Below, piece by piece: positions 7,742-15,566 of a DNA stretch of 15,566 nucleotides. Within the stretch, counting starts at the first letter, position 1. The number at the start of each line of letters is the position of its first letter. The translations under genes were made by a program, and so were the position numbers. Source of the stretch: a bacterium (GTDB lineage: Bacteria > Blakebacterota > Blakebacteria > Blakebacterales > Blakebacteraceae); contig JALGWK010000020.1 in the NCBI GenBank assembly GCA_025774205.1, positions 1 through 15,566 of the forward strand. Direction: 5' to 3'. The notes under the pieces are model-generated. The model ran no database searches. It saw only the letters and a program-made list of their open reading frames with translations, and was not told where the DNA came from.

Positions 7742-8506
7742 CTATCTCCAATCACGACGCTGACTGAAGAGCCAGGCCCACACTTCCGGATCATCGTAGG
7801 TCTGAGTCCAGGAGTCGTGTCCGGCACCTTCGTGAACGGTCAACCTGATCCTTTCGCCACCCCGCGCTCGTATCATCTCGACCATACGTTCCGACTCTGC
7901 CAGGGGAACCACCCTGTCCTCGTCACCATGGAATGCCCATATGGGAAGGTCTCCCAGGTTCATCGCGTCGATGAAGGCTCCGCCACCGCAGATCGGGATC
8001 GCGGCCGCGAATCGTCCGGGTTCTTTCGCCGCCAGAGCCCAGGTGCCATAGCCACCCATACTGAGACCGGTGATATACACTCTTTCTTCATCGATGTTAT
8101 GGGTGTCGATCACTTCATCGAGCAGCATGCTCAAAGCTTCGAGATGATCTGTCCACCAGGTCCCGGCAGGGCACTGCGGTGAGATCACCACCGCCGGCAG
8201 ATCGTCACCCCGATCGATGATTTTTGGGGGCCCGTGGGCTTTCACCCGATCAAGATCGGATCCCCTCTCTCCTGCCCCGTGGAGGAACAGCAGGAGTGGG
8301 ATCGCTTCAGAATCCGCGGTATAGCCCTCCGGCAACGAGATCAGGTAGTGGAGGGAGAGGGTATGCTCGACGACTCTCTCGAAATGTCCGGTTTCGTTTT
8401 GACCGATGGCGGGTGACGCCATGCCGGTAAACCATGATGCCAATGCGATCACGCAGATCAGCGGTGTATTGCGGCAGACTGGAGTACGATTCCTGTCTCT
8501 TCTCAT
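7742..8506 (-). CDS. exported alpha/beta-hydrolase (prolyl-oligopeptidase/esterase-like)
   Basis: Predicted secreted serine esterase or peptidase of the single-domain alpha/beta-hydrolase type often annotated as phospholipase/carboxylesterase or poly(3-hydroxybutyrate) depolymerase-like. From the ATG at 8506 (254 residues), residues about 14-35 are a Sec signal (LICVIALASWFTGMASPAIGQ). Motifs: LFLHGAGERGSD (oxyanion region, about 73-84), nucleophile elbow TGLSMGGYGTW (Ser149), GDEDRVVP (Asp197) and GAGHDSW (His230), a complete Ser-Asp-His triad. The frame is open upstream to 8557, but ATG 8506 is preferred because AGGGAA lies about eight bases before it and it begins immediately before a normal signal peptide. 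The 3' end lies 27 bp from the convergent phosphoesterase stop. It is last of the four minus-strand genes, 136 bp after the cytochrome gene, so it may have its own promoter. Substrate unknown. Confidence 0.87.
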   Translation of the reverse strand: MRRDRNRTPVCRNTPLICVIALASWFTGMASPAIGQNETGHFERVVEHTLSLHYLISLPEGYTADSEAIPLLLFLHGAGERGSDLDRVKAHGPPKIIDRGDDLPAVVISPQCPAGTWWTDHLEALSMLLDEVIDTHNIDEERVYITGLSMGGYGTWALAAKEPGRFAAAIPICGGGAFIDAMNLGDLPIWAFHGDEDRVVPLAESERMVEMIRARGGERIRLTVHEGAGHDSWTQTYDDPEVWAWLFSQRRDWR

Positions 8507-8642
8507 CTTCAGTTCCCTGGTTGATCGATACTCGACAGAGGCAATTACCGTCAGCATCGTAGCAGCCAGTGAACCAGAGCGTCATCCAGCCAATATCGAT
8601 GACCGGATATTCTTACCTATAACCCTGAGGTATGTGACGATC

Positions 8643-9314
8643 TCAGTTATCGATCGCGCCCTGACTGATCCAGAGGTAGAGCTTGTTGATCCAGCTCCGG
8701 GTGACCGATCCGGTCTGGGGCATCTGGCTCCCGAAGGGAGGACTGGAACTCAGTTTCTGAATGATCACACTGTTATCGGGATCTCCCGGGGTGACCACCG
8801 GCCCATTGTTGCTGGTCCCGGCCATCAGGGTGGTGTAACTCGTCAGGTTCAGGCCGCCGCTCGAACCGTGGCAGGTGCCGCAGACCTGTTGAAAAGTCGG
8901 CAACAATTCACTGGAGAAGGAGATGGCGGCCGGGAGAATGGTAACTTCCGCCGTTCCCACAATTGCCCCTGACGATACCTGTAGCATTCCCGTGAAGGGA
9001 GCGTATACCCCTGCTGTGAGGAGACCCTGCGAATCAACACTGCCCAGGCTGTCATTGCTGGTGCTCCAGCTGAACATGGCTGAGACCGGATTGCCGTTGC
9101 CGTCAGAGGCAGCCGCGGTGAATTGCCGGGTGGATCCATTGTCTACCCCGGCAGTGGCAGGCGTAACCGTTATCGAGGCCACCTGCGCCGTCGTATCATC
9201 GTCGGGTCCCGTCATCTTCTCATCGGCGCAGGCCCCCACCAGCAATACCGCTATCATGGAAGCCAACCACGGAATTCGATGTCCTTCAGCGTTCTTCATA
9301 CCTGTGAGATTCAT
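8643..9314 (-). CDS. Big2-domain lipoprotein with planctomycete-type cytochrome c (PSCyt1-like) domain
   Basis: A 223-residue predicted outer-envelope haem protein. The N-terminus is a lipoprotein signal: hydrophobic WLASMIAVLLVGAC with the lipobox VGAC and C29 as the lipidated cysteine. After a D/T-rich linker, residues about 45-127 are a bacterial Ig-like Big2 domain (VASITVTP ... STRQFTAAASDGNGN ... FSWSTSND ... GSVDSQGLLTAG). Residues about 133-223 form a cytochrome c domain with one haem site CGTCH (C145, C148, H149), GGLNLTSY, VTPGDPDNSVI, a probable distal ligand M198 in SQMPQTG, and a closing WISQGA; this is the PSCyt1 pattern. The start at 9314 has a GGGG-type ribosome site; ATG 9299 (MKNAEG) is a possible alternative. 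It probably carries one electron or senses redox state at the cell surface. No partner oxidase or dehydrogenase is present here. Confidence 0.87.
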   Translation of the reverse strand: MNLTGMKNAEGHRIPWLASMIAVLLVGACADEKMTGPDDDTTAQVASITVTPATAGVDNGSTRQFTAAASDGNGNPVSAMFSWSTSNDSLGSVDSQGLLTAGVYAPFTGMLQVSSGAIVGTAEVTILPAAISFSSELLPTFQQVCGTCHGSSGGLNLTSYTTLMAGTSNNGPVVTPGDPDNSVIIQKLSSSPPFGSQMPQTGSVTRSWINKLYLWISQGAIDN

Positions 9315-9350
9315 GATATCCCCACTGCTATGGGCGGAGTTCTACTGCAT

Positions 9351-9369
9351 ACGTGAGGATCGATCACGT
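9351..9369. promoter_or_regulatory. perfect inverted repeat upstream of the cytochrome lipoprotein gene
   Basis: ACGTGA-GGATCGA-TCACGT is a perfect 6-bp inverted repeat with a 7-bp spacer in the 103-bp gap between the DUF5107 gene stop (9418) and the cytochrome gene start (9314). It is not followed by a T-run on the minus strand, so an operator or mRNA hairpin is likelier than a terminator. A separate T6 run on the minus strand at about 9398-9403, just past the DUF5107 stop, has no clear stem before it. Confidence 0.25.
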
Positions 9370-9417
9370 GTGCTTACGGAGATATCTCGACCAGACGGAA
9401 AAAATGTCGGCTGAGTT

Positions 9418-12400
9418 CTACGGCACGATCACCCGGGCGGCTTCGACCTGGATGCCGAACCGGGGATCACCGCGCCGCTCATTCCCCAGTCGCTCCGCCT
9501 CCGCACTGTTACCAGTAAAGACCGCGATCGCCCAGCGCACATCTGCGTTGCCGCGGGAACGCGTCCTCAACTCCTCAAGCAGCCCATCGGCATCTTCATC
9601 CTGGCCGGATTCCCTGAGCGCGAGCAGTCCGTAGAGGTGATGTGAGCCGCTCGATATCCCATGCTCGACCGTGTACTCGACCGCCCGCTGAAGAGCTTCA
9701 CCAGCTCGTCTCCTGTTTCCTGCCCTGTTCCAGGCTACATACTCGAGGTAGTCCTGCATCCTGAAGTCAGGGTCATACGGCTCACCGGTCCCCAGGCGCT
9801 CGGGATAGGTCTTCGAACCTTCCAGGTAGTAGACAGCCGATCGCCGATCGCCACCTTCGATAGCCTTCAGGGCGAGTATGACCTGGGTCCGCATGAAGAG
9901 GTTGTGGGCTTCCCACCCGCCTTCGTAGGGCAGCACGACCAGATCATCCAGGATGGTGAGACAATCAGCATATCGCCCCGAGTCGAACAGGGCCCCGGCG
10001 TGATCCATGGTAATCTCGAGACGGTCAGGGAACCTGGCAGAGGCCTCCCTTGCCCGTTCAAGGGCTTCGGCCGCCATACCGCGTCGCCGATATTCGGAGA
10101 CCAGGTAATGCCAACCCCGCCAGTTGTCCTCGTCGATCTCGATAGCCCGATTGAACTGCGACAAGGCATCACTCTGGTCGAGTAATCCGATCATCAGGTG
10201 GAAGGGGACGAATTCAGAGTCGAGACACTGCCCGAACAGTTTGGCCGCCTCCTCCTCCCGTCCCAGCCCCTGGTAGATGAGGCCGAGGTAGTAATGCGGC
10301 TTCCAGCCGGCTGAACGGTGACCGGCGGCCCACTCAAGGACCGGGATCGTCTCAACCCGGAAAGGGAACACCAGCTCCGGATCGGCGTCCTCTGCCAGCT
10401 CGAACTGCATATCACTGGTCGCGGCACCCAGTTCGACGTTCGAAAAGAGCCAGGCCAGCCAGTAATGGATGATCGGGTGATCGGGCGCGTTCTTCAATAT
10501 CACGATGGCTTCCGCATCGAGCCCGAGACGCTGGTACGAGATCGCCATCTCCAAAAAGTGTTCGTGCGGCAGTTCGCTCCTGATCATCGACGTAAACCGA
10601 TCCATGTTCTCACTGGTCTGGTCGAGCGCATACTGTTCGAACCGCGCCAGGTGATTCAGAGGATCGATTTCGAGGAGGTCATCCAGGATCGTACCTGCTC
10701 GGTCAGGATGGCTGAGGCGCAGGTGGATGATCGCCTGCAGTTCCATGGCCCTGATGTTCAGCGAATTGGCCGCCACTGCCCGATCGGCGTATTCAAGCGC
10801 CAGAGGAAGATCACTCTCCAGGATGCAGATCTCTGCCAGTTGGGAGTACGCATTGGAGCGGTATTTCAGTGATCGCGCCGCCCATCCCAGGGTCTCCTTC
10901 GCATCCACCAGCTGACCAAGCTGCCGGGCGACTACCCCATAGATATAATTGGCAGCCGGATCGTACATGACGAGTGAGAGAGCCCGGCCAGCGTACTCGA
11001 GTGCTTCCTGATACTCGGCCCGTCGCAGAAGGAGTTCCGCGATCCTGGTCAGGGCCCGGATGTGCTGCGGCTCCCTCTCCACGCAGGCCTGGTAGCGCCT
11101 TAACGCCCGATCATACCGCCGCCGCTTCTCCTCGAATTCGCCGGCGAGATAGAGCCCTTCGGCCGTACTCTCGTCGGGGGGATGGAACACGATGGGTCGG
11201 GTCAGTCGATCCGCGTCGGGATCAGAGTTCCAGCTCAACTTCCCCTCGATCTCGACCTGGATGTGCCCGTTCAGGTCATCGATTTCGAGCCCCCTACTGA
11301 AGACCTCCATCGTACCGATTTCAAGATGTTCGCGATGGATCTCCTCCCCGGCGACCGAAACGATCAGATCATCGTCGAGAGGCTGCAGCGGGCACACGCC
11401 CAGGAGGATGCGGCCGTCAGCGCGTTCGACATTCAGGACGGCGTGAGGTGAGGCCTTCACCATGCCGCCGATACCGTGGAACGGGAAGAGCATCTCGGTC
11501 CAGGCGTCGGCCGACAACGGCGCCAGGAACTCATGATCGTCCTGTGAGAAGTACCTGCCCGCCTGCGGTTCACTGTATTGACCATGGGTATCGGTGAGCA
11601 GATCCTCCCAGATGGCCCCCTGTCGGGAGATCGCCCAGATCCACATCTTCTTCCCGGGCATGTCGTCGTACAGGGCCCAGTGACCGAAGCCGAAATCGGT
11701 GTCATGCCAGTAGCCGCCGTAGAAGTCGGAGTACATCCCCAGCACGAAGTGGGATTTGCTGCCGCCGAAGGCGTTGTTCCGATACCAGGCGAGGTCTCGT
11801 CCGGTTTCATCCACCGGCCAGGGAGCCGGGGTCGCGGTGTAACCATGGGGCCTTCTCACCGTCCCGGGGTAGAAATACTGGAGTTCGTCGGAGGCCCGCA
11901 CGGCGTTGTTCGTCCAGACGTAGTACGACTGGTTAAGGGGAGTGGGATTATTCCATAGCGACCTGAGTTCCATGACCGCCTGCCCGGCCGGGAGCCTGAT
12001 CTCCATCGTCCAGCGGGTTCGTGAGGTCAGATCGAGGGTGCCGACGAAACAGCTCACACTCCCGTCGGCATTCTCCCTCATCAGGTAGTCAACCGGGGTC
12101 GCCGTCGTCGGGGCGTGACCGACCAGCCCGAAATTGAATTCGCTCCCTCCCGAGGTCCACGGTCCCCGCATGGCGATCTGGCGGAATTTGATGACGTCGT
12201 TCAGATAAATGAACTCTTCGCCGGTGGTCTTGTCGATTGCCCCGAACACCTTGCCCCCCACCCCGGGGAGCACCTGGACCTCGATGAACTCGTTCTCAAG
12301 GGTGACGACGGTCCACTCCTGCGGGATGCCGTCGTGGCTGTAGCCATTGAAGGCGAACGTGGCTGTAGCCATTGAAGGCGAAATAGGGGTAGATGGCGGG

Positions 12401-12553
12401 ATTGCGCACGAAGATCGGCACCGGATCGGGATCGGAGAACGGATAGGTCGTGATCGTCCGCCGCTCCTCTTCGATAACCGCCTGCTGCCCGGAGACCAGG
12501 GTGACAAACAGCAGGAACGCGAACAATGAGAGTGACAGGATCCGGATCTTCAT
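9418..12553 (-). CDS. secreted DUF5107-TPR protein, frame broken by a 25-bp tandem duplication
   Basis: As sequenced this gene is in two frames. The true start is ATG 12553 (GAGG about eight bases upstream), giving a Sec signal MKIRILSLSLFAFLLFVTLVSG, then FVRNPAIYPYFAFNGYSH. Here an exact 25-bp duplication (12333-12382) shifts the frame and translation would end at 12296 after 85 residues. The downstream frame is open from a TTG at 12507, but its first 45 codons are out-of-frame shadow and it lacks a signal peptide. With one repeat copy removed, 1036 residues read through without a break. Residues about 75-355 are a DUF5107 domain, a probable beta-sandwich with mutarotase-like features (NEFIEVQVLPGVGGKVFGAID ... 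RGPWTSGGSEFNFG ... YGGYWHD). From about 455 to 960 come TPR-type helical repeats. It lies 61 bp downstream of the DUF6067-like glycosidase and is very likely in its operon. DUF5107 has no function I can assign; a role in carbohydrate recognition or processing is inferred. Confidence 0.85.
12333..12382. repeat. exact 25-bp tandem duplication (two copies) causing a frameshift
   Basis: Copies occupy 12333-12357 and 12358-12382, are identical over 25 bases and abut directly. The unit begins CGTGGCTGTAGCC and ends AAGGCGAA. Because 25 is not a multiple of three, the second copy shifts the frame of the DUF5107-TPR gene. Both copies translate on the minus strand to the FAFNGYSH segment, each in one of the two frames. 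This shows the duplication is recent and that a single copy was the ancestral state. Confidence 0.97.
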
Positions 12554-12568
12554 CACGATCGCCTCATC

Positions 12569-12605
12569 TTGTGTGTTCTCAGTTTGTGTGTTCCCTGTGT
12601 CTTCG
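12569..12605. repeat. short GAACACACAA-type direct repeats in the DUF5107 leader
   Basis: In the 61-bp gap upstream of the DUF5107-TPR start, the 10-mer TTGTGTGTTC (GAACACACAA on the coding strand) occurs at 12569-12578 and 12584-12593, 15 bp apart. A related CTGTGTCTTC lies at 12595-12604. The region is low-complexity and resembles a degenerate form of the ACACAGAG-type intergenic repeats found in many bacterial genomes. It could be operator sites, or simply slippage-prone sequence. Confidence 0.5.
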
Positions 12606-12614
12606 GTATTGAGA

Positions 12615-15566
12615 TCATCGGCCATCGATGATCAGCAGCCAGCCGCGACCCGGTTCTACCGGGATCGCCTCGAAGGGGCCGAAGATTCCGGAGTCCTGGA
12701 AGTTCTCGATTGCCGGCGCGGAGATGATCACCTGTTCGGGATCGAGCCCCAGGGCTTCCCAATCAATATCGAGTGACACCTCGACCGGAGTGTCAGCCCA
12801 GCTGGCAATGGAGACCATGGTCCTTCCCTCCGCGATCCAGGTCGTCGCCAGCACCTCCCGATGATCGGTCGTGATCGGCGCGTCAGGCACCCAGTACCCG
12901 ATCATCCTGCTTTCAGCGATGCCGAAGTCGTCCCACGCCCGCCAGAGCGGAGCCGGATCGTTCCCCCCGTACGGCTGGCGGTTGGTCATGCCGTAGAGCA
13001 TGCCCCGCCAGGGATTCCCCCCACCCTGCAGCATCTCTCCCATCAGCCCGAACGGGATCCCCGATACTTCCACCATCCAGAAATCGGGGTCTGAATCGTA
13101 GTCAAAATATTCGCCGAACCAGAGCCGATCAATGAACGCGAAGTGTTCCAGGTAGAGATTGGCACTGTTGGTGAATCCATCCCGCGGATTGTACTGATTG
13201 GCCGAATGGAGATCGATGAGGGAGCCCGGGTTCCCCCGGTCGAGAATCTTCCGCACCCGCTTCATGACCGTCCGGCCGAATGCCACGTCATCGATGTAGA
13301 GCCCGTCGATCCCGACGTTCCGGACCAGCCAGTCGAGTCCCTCCAGGTAGAAGTTGTGCCAGCGGGAGACGCCGCTGTTCACGACCGCTACGTCCTCGTA
13401 TCGCGGCACGAACCAGCCGCCGATGTAGTTATCGATGAAATGTTCCTGCAACCAGGAGTGCCCTCCGCCAGGGCCGAAGGAGAGGATCTCATCCCCCAGA
13501 CTCCGGAGGGCGAAGAGCTCGGGGGCCCGGTTGGCCAGTTCCCTGACGGTATAGTAGATCTTGACCTTCAGCCCTTTCTCGTGCGCCTCATCCACATACG
13601 CCTTCATTTCGTCGGGCCGCAGGAAGGGATAGTTGATGTAGGGATTAATCGCGGTGGCGTGGTGCACGTTGATCACCGTTCCCCCCATCGAATCCACCGT
13701 GTCCACCGGATTGAACCGGTGATGGAAGCGGTTGCTCCACTGCTTGTCGGTATCGATCGGCCGGAAGGGGGTGATGGTCAGACGGAAGTCGTAATGGAGC
13801 GTTTCTCCTGCCTGCATGGTCCGGGGACCACTGAAACAAGTGATGAGGAAGGTGTCATCACCGTCGGGGGCCAGGCGCATCCCCCCCCTGCCGTCATTCG
13901 ACCAGGAGGTGGGCATCACCAGCGGTTTCTGCTGGTAGAAGTTGGTGTTGAGCGGCCGGGAGTAGTTCTCATCCCGCAGGCTGAACTGCAGTCCGGCGTT
14001 CACATCACCGATCCAGGCCCCGTCCTGGTTCTTCTCCACACCCCAGGTCCAGTCATAACTGTTGGATCGCAGGCCCCCCCTCGATCCCAGACCCATCATG
14101 TACTTTGCAACATCGTTTTCGAGGGGAATCAGGAGTCTGATATCGTTGAGGGAGATCTCTTCGTTCGCCGTGACCGTGATCCTATACTCCATGGTGCCGT
14201 CGAATTCGAGAGCCCCCTTCAGTTCGATCCGGAGCGTCCCGCATTCCCCCTGCGACTGCCACTCGGCCTTCCCCGGGGGCGGATTGCCGATCAGCAACAT
14301 GGACGAATTCCAGGTCATCGGCCGTCCCCGGGAGTCTTCCACCACCAGCTCCACCGGAGCGCTGAGCAGATTCCGACCGGTATCGGTGAGATGGGTCATC
14401 TCAGGGGCGAAGTAACTCACGATGCGACCGGGTAAACCACCCCGACCAAGGATCACCCGCCGGCCCAGAACCCGCAGTTCGTTCCGCTCCATCTCTACCG
14501 GAGTGTAGGGAGCCACGACCTCGTCATCTTCGGCAATCGTGGAATCGAGCCAGCGCAGCCGGGAGAGTCGCCACGGTTCGTCATCACCGGCGGCCTCGAT
14601 GACCTCATCGGTCACCTTCAAGCGGAGCCTGATCGTCTGGGTTTCAGACCCGGTCCCTGAGACCGCGATCTCACTCGTGTACACAACCGCTCTGGCATCC
14701 TCGGGGATCTGTACCCCGCACCAGAGTGCCTGCACCTTCCCCTCCTCCACCGAGATATCATTCGTAAACGCTTTGCCAGCCCAGTCGATCCCTCCCAGGT
14801 TGAAGCAGGTAAAGCGGGAGGCCGAAATAACATCATCACGGCCTGCTGCTTCGAGCGCTCCGAATTCCAGCCGCACATTCTCCAGAGACTGTCTCATTGC
14901 GTAGACACCCAGCTGAAAAGCGTAATACTCCCCTCGCATGGCTGTACCATGAAGTGGTACAGTCGGACCTGACTCGATCCATTTCTGCGGCAGGTCTTCG
15001 GTCATCCTGATGGAGAGGGTCCGATCCTCCGGGAACACCAGGTAGGTCAGCTCGGAGTATGTGGCGTGGAGCCGGTCTGTCTCCTCCCGGGTGGCAATGA
15101 TCTCCATGGGCCAGAAGGAGTGAAGCTCATTGATCGACTGGAACTCCGTCGTTCCAGCCTGCGGCAGATCCTGCAAGGTTCCTCCAGTGATCGCTTCACC
15201 AGTCAGGCTGTTTCGCTTCAGCCAGTCATCGTCCGCCGTCGATTCCGGTTCAGGGTAACTGACCCTCGGGTAACTGCCTCCCGAACTCACATGGGGCAGG
15301 TAATAGACGTAATAGTCACTTGGGACCGTCTGAGGCTGGAAGACCAGGTCACCGAACTCCCGGTTGATATCGACTCGGACCAGGTTGTCGATACGGTCAC
15401 CGGTCGCGGCATCCACGATGATGATATTCTTCGTCTCCGGTTCGTGATCCCGTCGTCTCCAGGGGACGCTGATCCGGACTGCATCCGCCTCGACATCCAC
15501 ATGTACCACGGCTCTGTGATTCCCGTACTCGGCCGCGTCCCACTCTCCCGTGGAATAGGGGATGTC
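12615..15566 (-). CDS. partial large glycoside hydrolase-like protein (DUF6067/GH123-like)
   Basis: The frame is open from the window edge to TGA at 12615, giving 983 residues without an N-terminus; the GTG at 15509 is an internal codon, since coding continues upstream (IPYSTGEWDAAEYGNHRA). The visible N-terminal part is beta-rich (about 1-600), with INELHSFWPMEIIAT (about 145-160) and RLRWLDSTIAEDDEVVAPYTP (about 336-356), features I associate with the DUF6067/GH123 N-terminal family. The region of about 610-900 looks like a TIM barrel: a KVKIYYTVRELANRAPE strand, then VGIDGLYIDDVAFGR (about 751-765) with D759 and D760 as candidate catalytic or substrate residues, then SLIDLHSANQYN, YFDYDSDPDFW and GEMLQGGGNPW. 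A C-terminal beta-sandwich ends at IDGR. GH123 normally uses an Asp-Glu pair, which I do not see at this site, so the GH123 reaction should not be assumed. Probably exported, but the signal is off-window. First visible gene of the minus-strand group, 61 bp before the DUF5107-TPR gene. Confidence 0.75.
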   Translation of the reverse strand, partial: DIPYSTGEWDAAEYGNHRAVVHVDVEADAVRISVPWRRRDHEPETKNIIIVDAATGDRIDNLVRVDINREFGDLVFQPQTVPSDYYVYYLPHVSSGGSYPRVSYPEPESTADDDWLKRNSLTGEAITGGTLQDLPQAGTTEFQSINELHSFWPMEIIATREETDRLHATYSELTYLVFPEDRTLSIRMTEDLPQKWIESGPTVPLHGTAMRGEYYAFQLGVYAMRQSLENVRLEFGALEAAGRDDVISASRFTCFNLGGIDWAGKAFTNDISVEEGKVQALWCGVQIPEDARAVVYTSEIAVSGTGSETQTIRLRLKVTDEVIEAAGDDEPWRLSRLRWLDSTIAEDDEVVAPYTPVEMERNELRVLGRRVILGRGGLPGRIVSYFAPEMTHLTDTGRNLLSAPVELVVEDSRGRPMTWNSSMLLIGNPPPGKAEWQSQGECGTLRIELKGALEFDGTMEYRITVTANEEISLNDIRLLIPLENDVAKYMMGLGSRGGLRSNSYDWTWGVEKNQDGAWIGDVNAGLQFSLRDENYSRPLNTNFYQQKPLVMPTSWSNDGRGGMRLAPDGDDTFLITCFSGPRTMQAGETLHYDFRLTITPFRPIDTDKQWSNRFHHRFNPVDTVDSMGGTVINVHHATAINPYINYPFLRPDEMKAYVDEAHEKGLKVKIYYTVRELANRAPELFALRSLGDEILSFGPGGGHSWLQEHFIDNYIGGWFVPRYEDVAVVNSGVSRWHNFYLEGLDWLVRNVGIDGLYIDDVAFGRTVMKRVRKILDRGNPGSLIDLHSANQYNPRDGFTNSANLYLEHFAFIDRLWFGEYFDYDSDPDFWMVEVSGIPFGLMGEMLQGGGNPWRGMLYGMTNRQPYGGNDPAPLWRAWDDFGIAESRMIGYWVPDAPITTDHREVLATTWIAEGRTMVSIASWADTPVEVSLDIDWEALGLDPEQVIISAPAIENFQDSGIFGPFEAIPVEPGRGWLLIIDGR

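Noticed and set aside
8507-8557. N-terminal extension of the alpha/beta hydrolase to 8557
   Set aside because: It adds 17 charged residues before the signal peptide and lacks a good ribosome site, whereas ATG 8506 has AGGGAA at a suitable distance.
8614-8632. TACCT-N9-AGGTA hairpin downstream of the cytochrome gene as a terminator
   Set aside because: A 5-bp AT-containing stem with a 9-nt loop and no T-tract is too weak to call.
10318-10872. Plus-strand ORF of 184 codons opposite the DUF5107-TPR gene
   Set aside because: It is antisense to the TPR region, with no motif or ribosome site of note.
12370-12372. Internal ATG giving MATATFAFNGYSHDG as an alternative start of the DUF5107 protein
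   Set aside because: It exists only because of the duplication junction, has no Shine-Dalgarno, and would make a cytoplasmic version of a protein built for export.
12296-12625. A separate 109-codon gene before the DUF5107 protein
   Set aside because: Its first 24 codons are the repeat-rich leader and overlap the glycosidase stop. From codon 25 it is the signal peptide and N-terminus of the frameshifted gene, not an independent protein.
13143-14435. Long plus-strand ORF (430 codons) opposite the glycosidase-like gene
   Set aside because: It is antisense to a clearly conserved coding frame, is rich in H, P, V, G and E with no domain motifs, and is the kind of shadow high G+C at third positions produces.
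15507-15509. GTG as start of the glycosidase-like gene
   Set aside because: The frame stays open through the window edge with protein-like sequence, so the real start lies outside.
1-15566. CRISPR array, tRNA/rRNA gene, transposase or phage signature
   Set aside because: I looked for regularly spaced repeats, cloverleaf-like elements and DDE or integrase motifs and saw none; the only repeats are the short ones listed.

Overview
The window is a GC-rich bacterial segment dominated by proteins predicted to be exported: one with a Tat-like signal, one Sec lipoprotein, several Sec or anchored proteins, and a membrane-spanning receptor-like kinase. The kinase/TolB-like/TPR architecture, a planctomycete-type cytochrome c domain, a Tat-type sulfatase, a DUF5107-TPR protein and a DUF6067/GH123-like glycosidase are the kind of gene content seen in Gemmatimonadota, Latescibacterota, Planctomycetota, Acidobacteriota and related polymer-degrading lineages. 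The phylum cannot be fixed from this window. I recognised no tRNA, rRNA, CRISPR array or insertion sequence.

Layout. (1) 135-3121, plus strand: an exported M28 metallopeptidase translationally coupled (GTGA overlap) to a Tat-type sulfatase with an intact formylglycine motif. (2) 3232-5844, minus strand: a serine/threonine kinase with one transmembrane segment, a TolB/FlgO-like domain and a TPR tail, convergent with the sulfatase. (3) 5845-6130: an AT-rich divergent control region with a perfect inverted repeat and a small ORF that looks like a ribbon-helix-helix DNA-binding protein. (4) 6131-7714, plus strand: an exported calcineurin-like phosphoesterase with an EF-hand-like N-terminal module. 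(5) 7742-15566, all minus strand: in transcription order a large DUF6067/GH123-like glycoside hydrolase (5' end outside the window), a secreted DUF5107-TPR protein, a Big2 plus cytochrome c lipoprotein, and an alpha/beta hydrolase.

The clearest anomaly is in the DUF5107-TPR gene. An exact 25-bp tandem duplication at 12333-12382 breaks the reading frame right after the signal-peptide region. Removing one copy restores a continuous 1036-residue secreted protein. This is a recent disabling mutation, a slippage-type on/off switch, or an assembly error. The DUF6067-like/DUF5107-TPR pair is the best candidate for a poorly described system: a probable extracellular or periplasmic carbohydrate-processing operon whose substrate cannot be read from sequence. 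The sulfatase, peptidase, phosphoesterase and esterase nearby fit a scavenging lifestyle on complex organic matter, but a shared pathway is inference.
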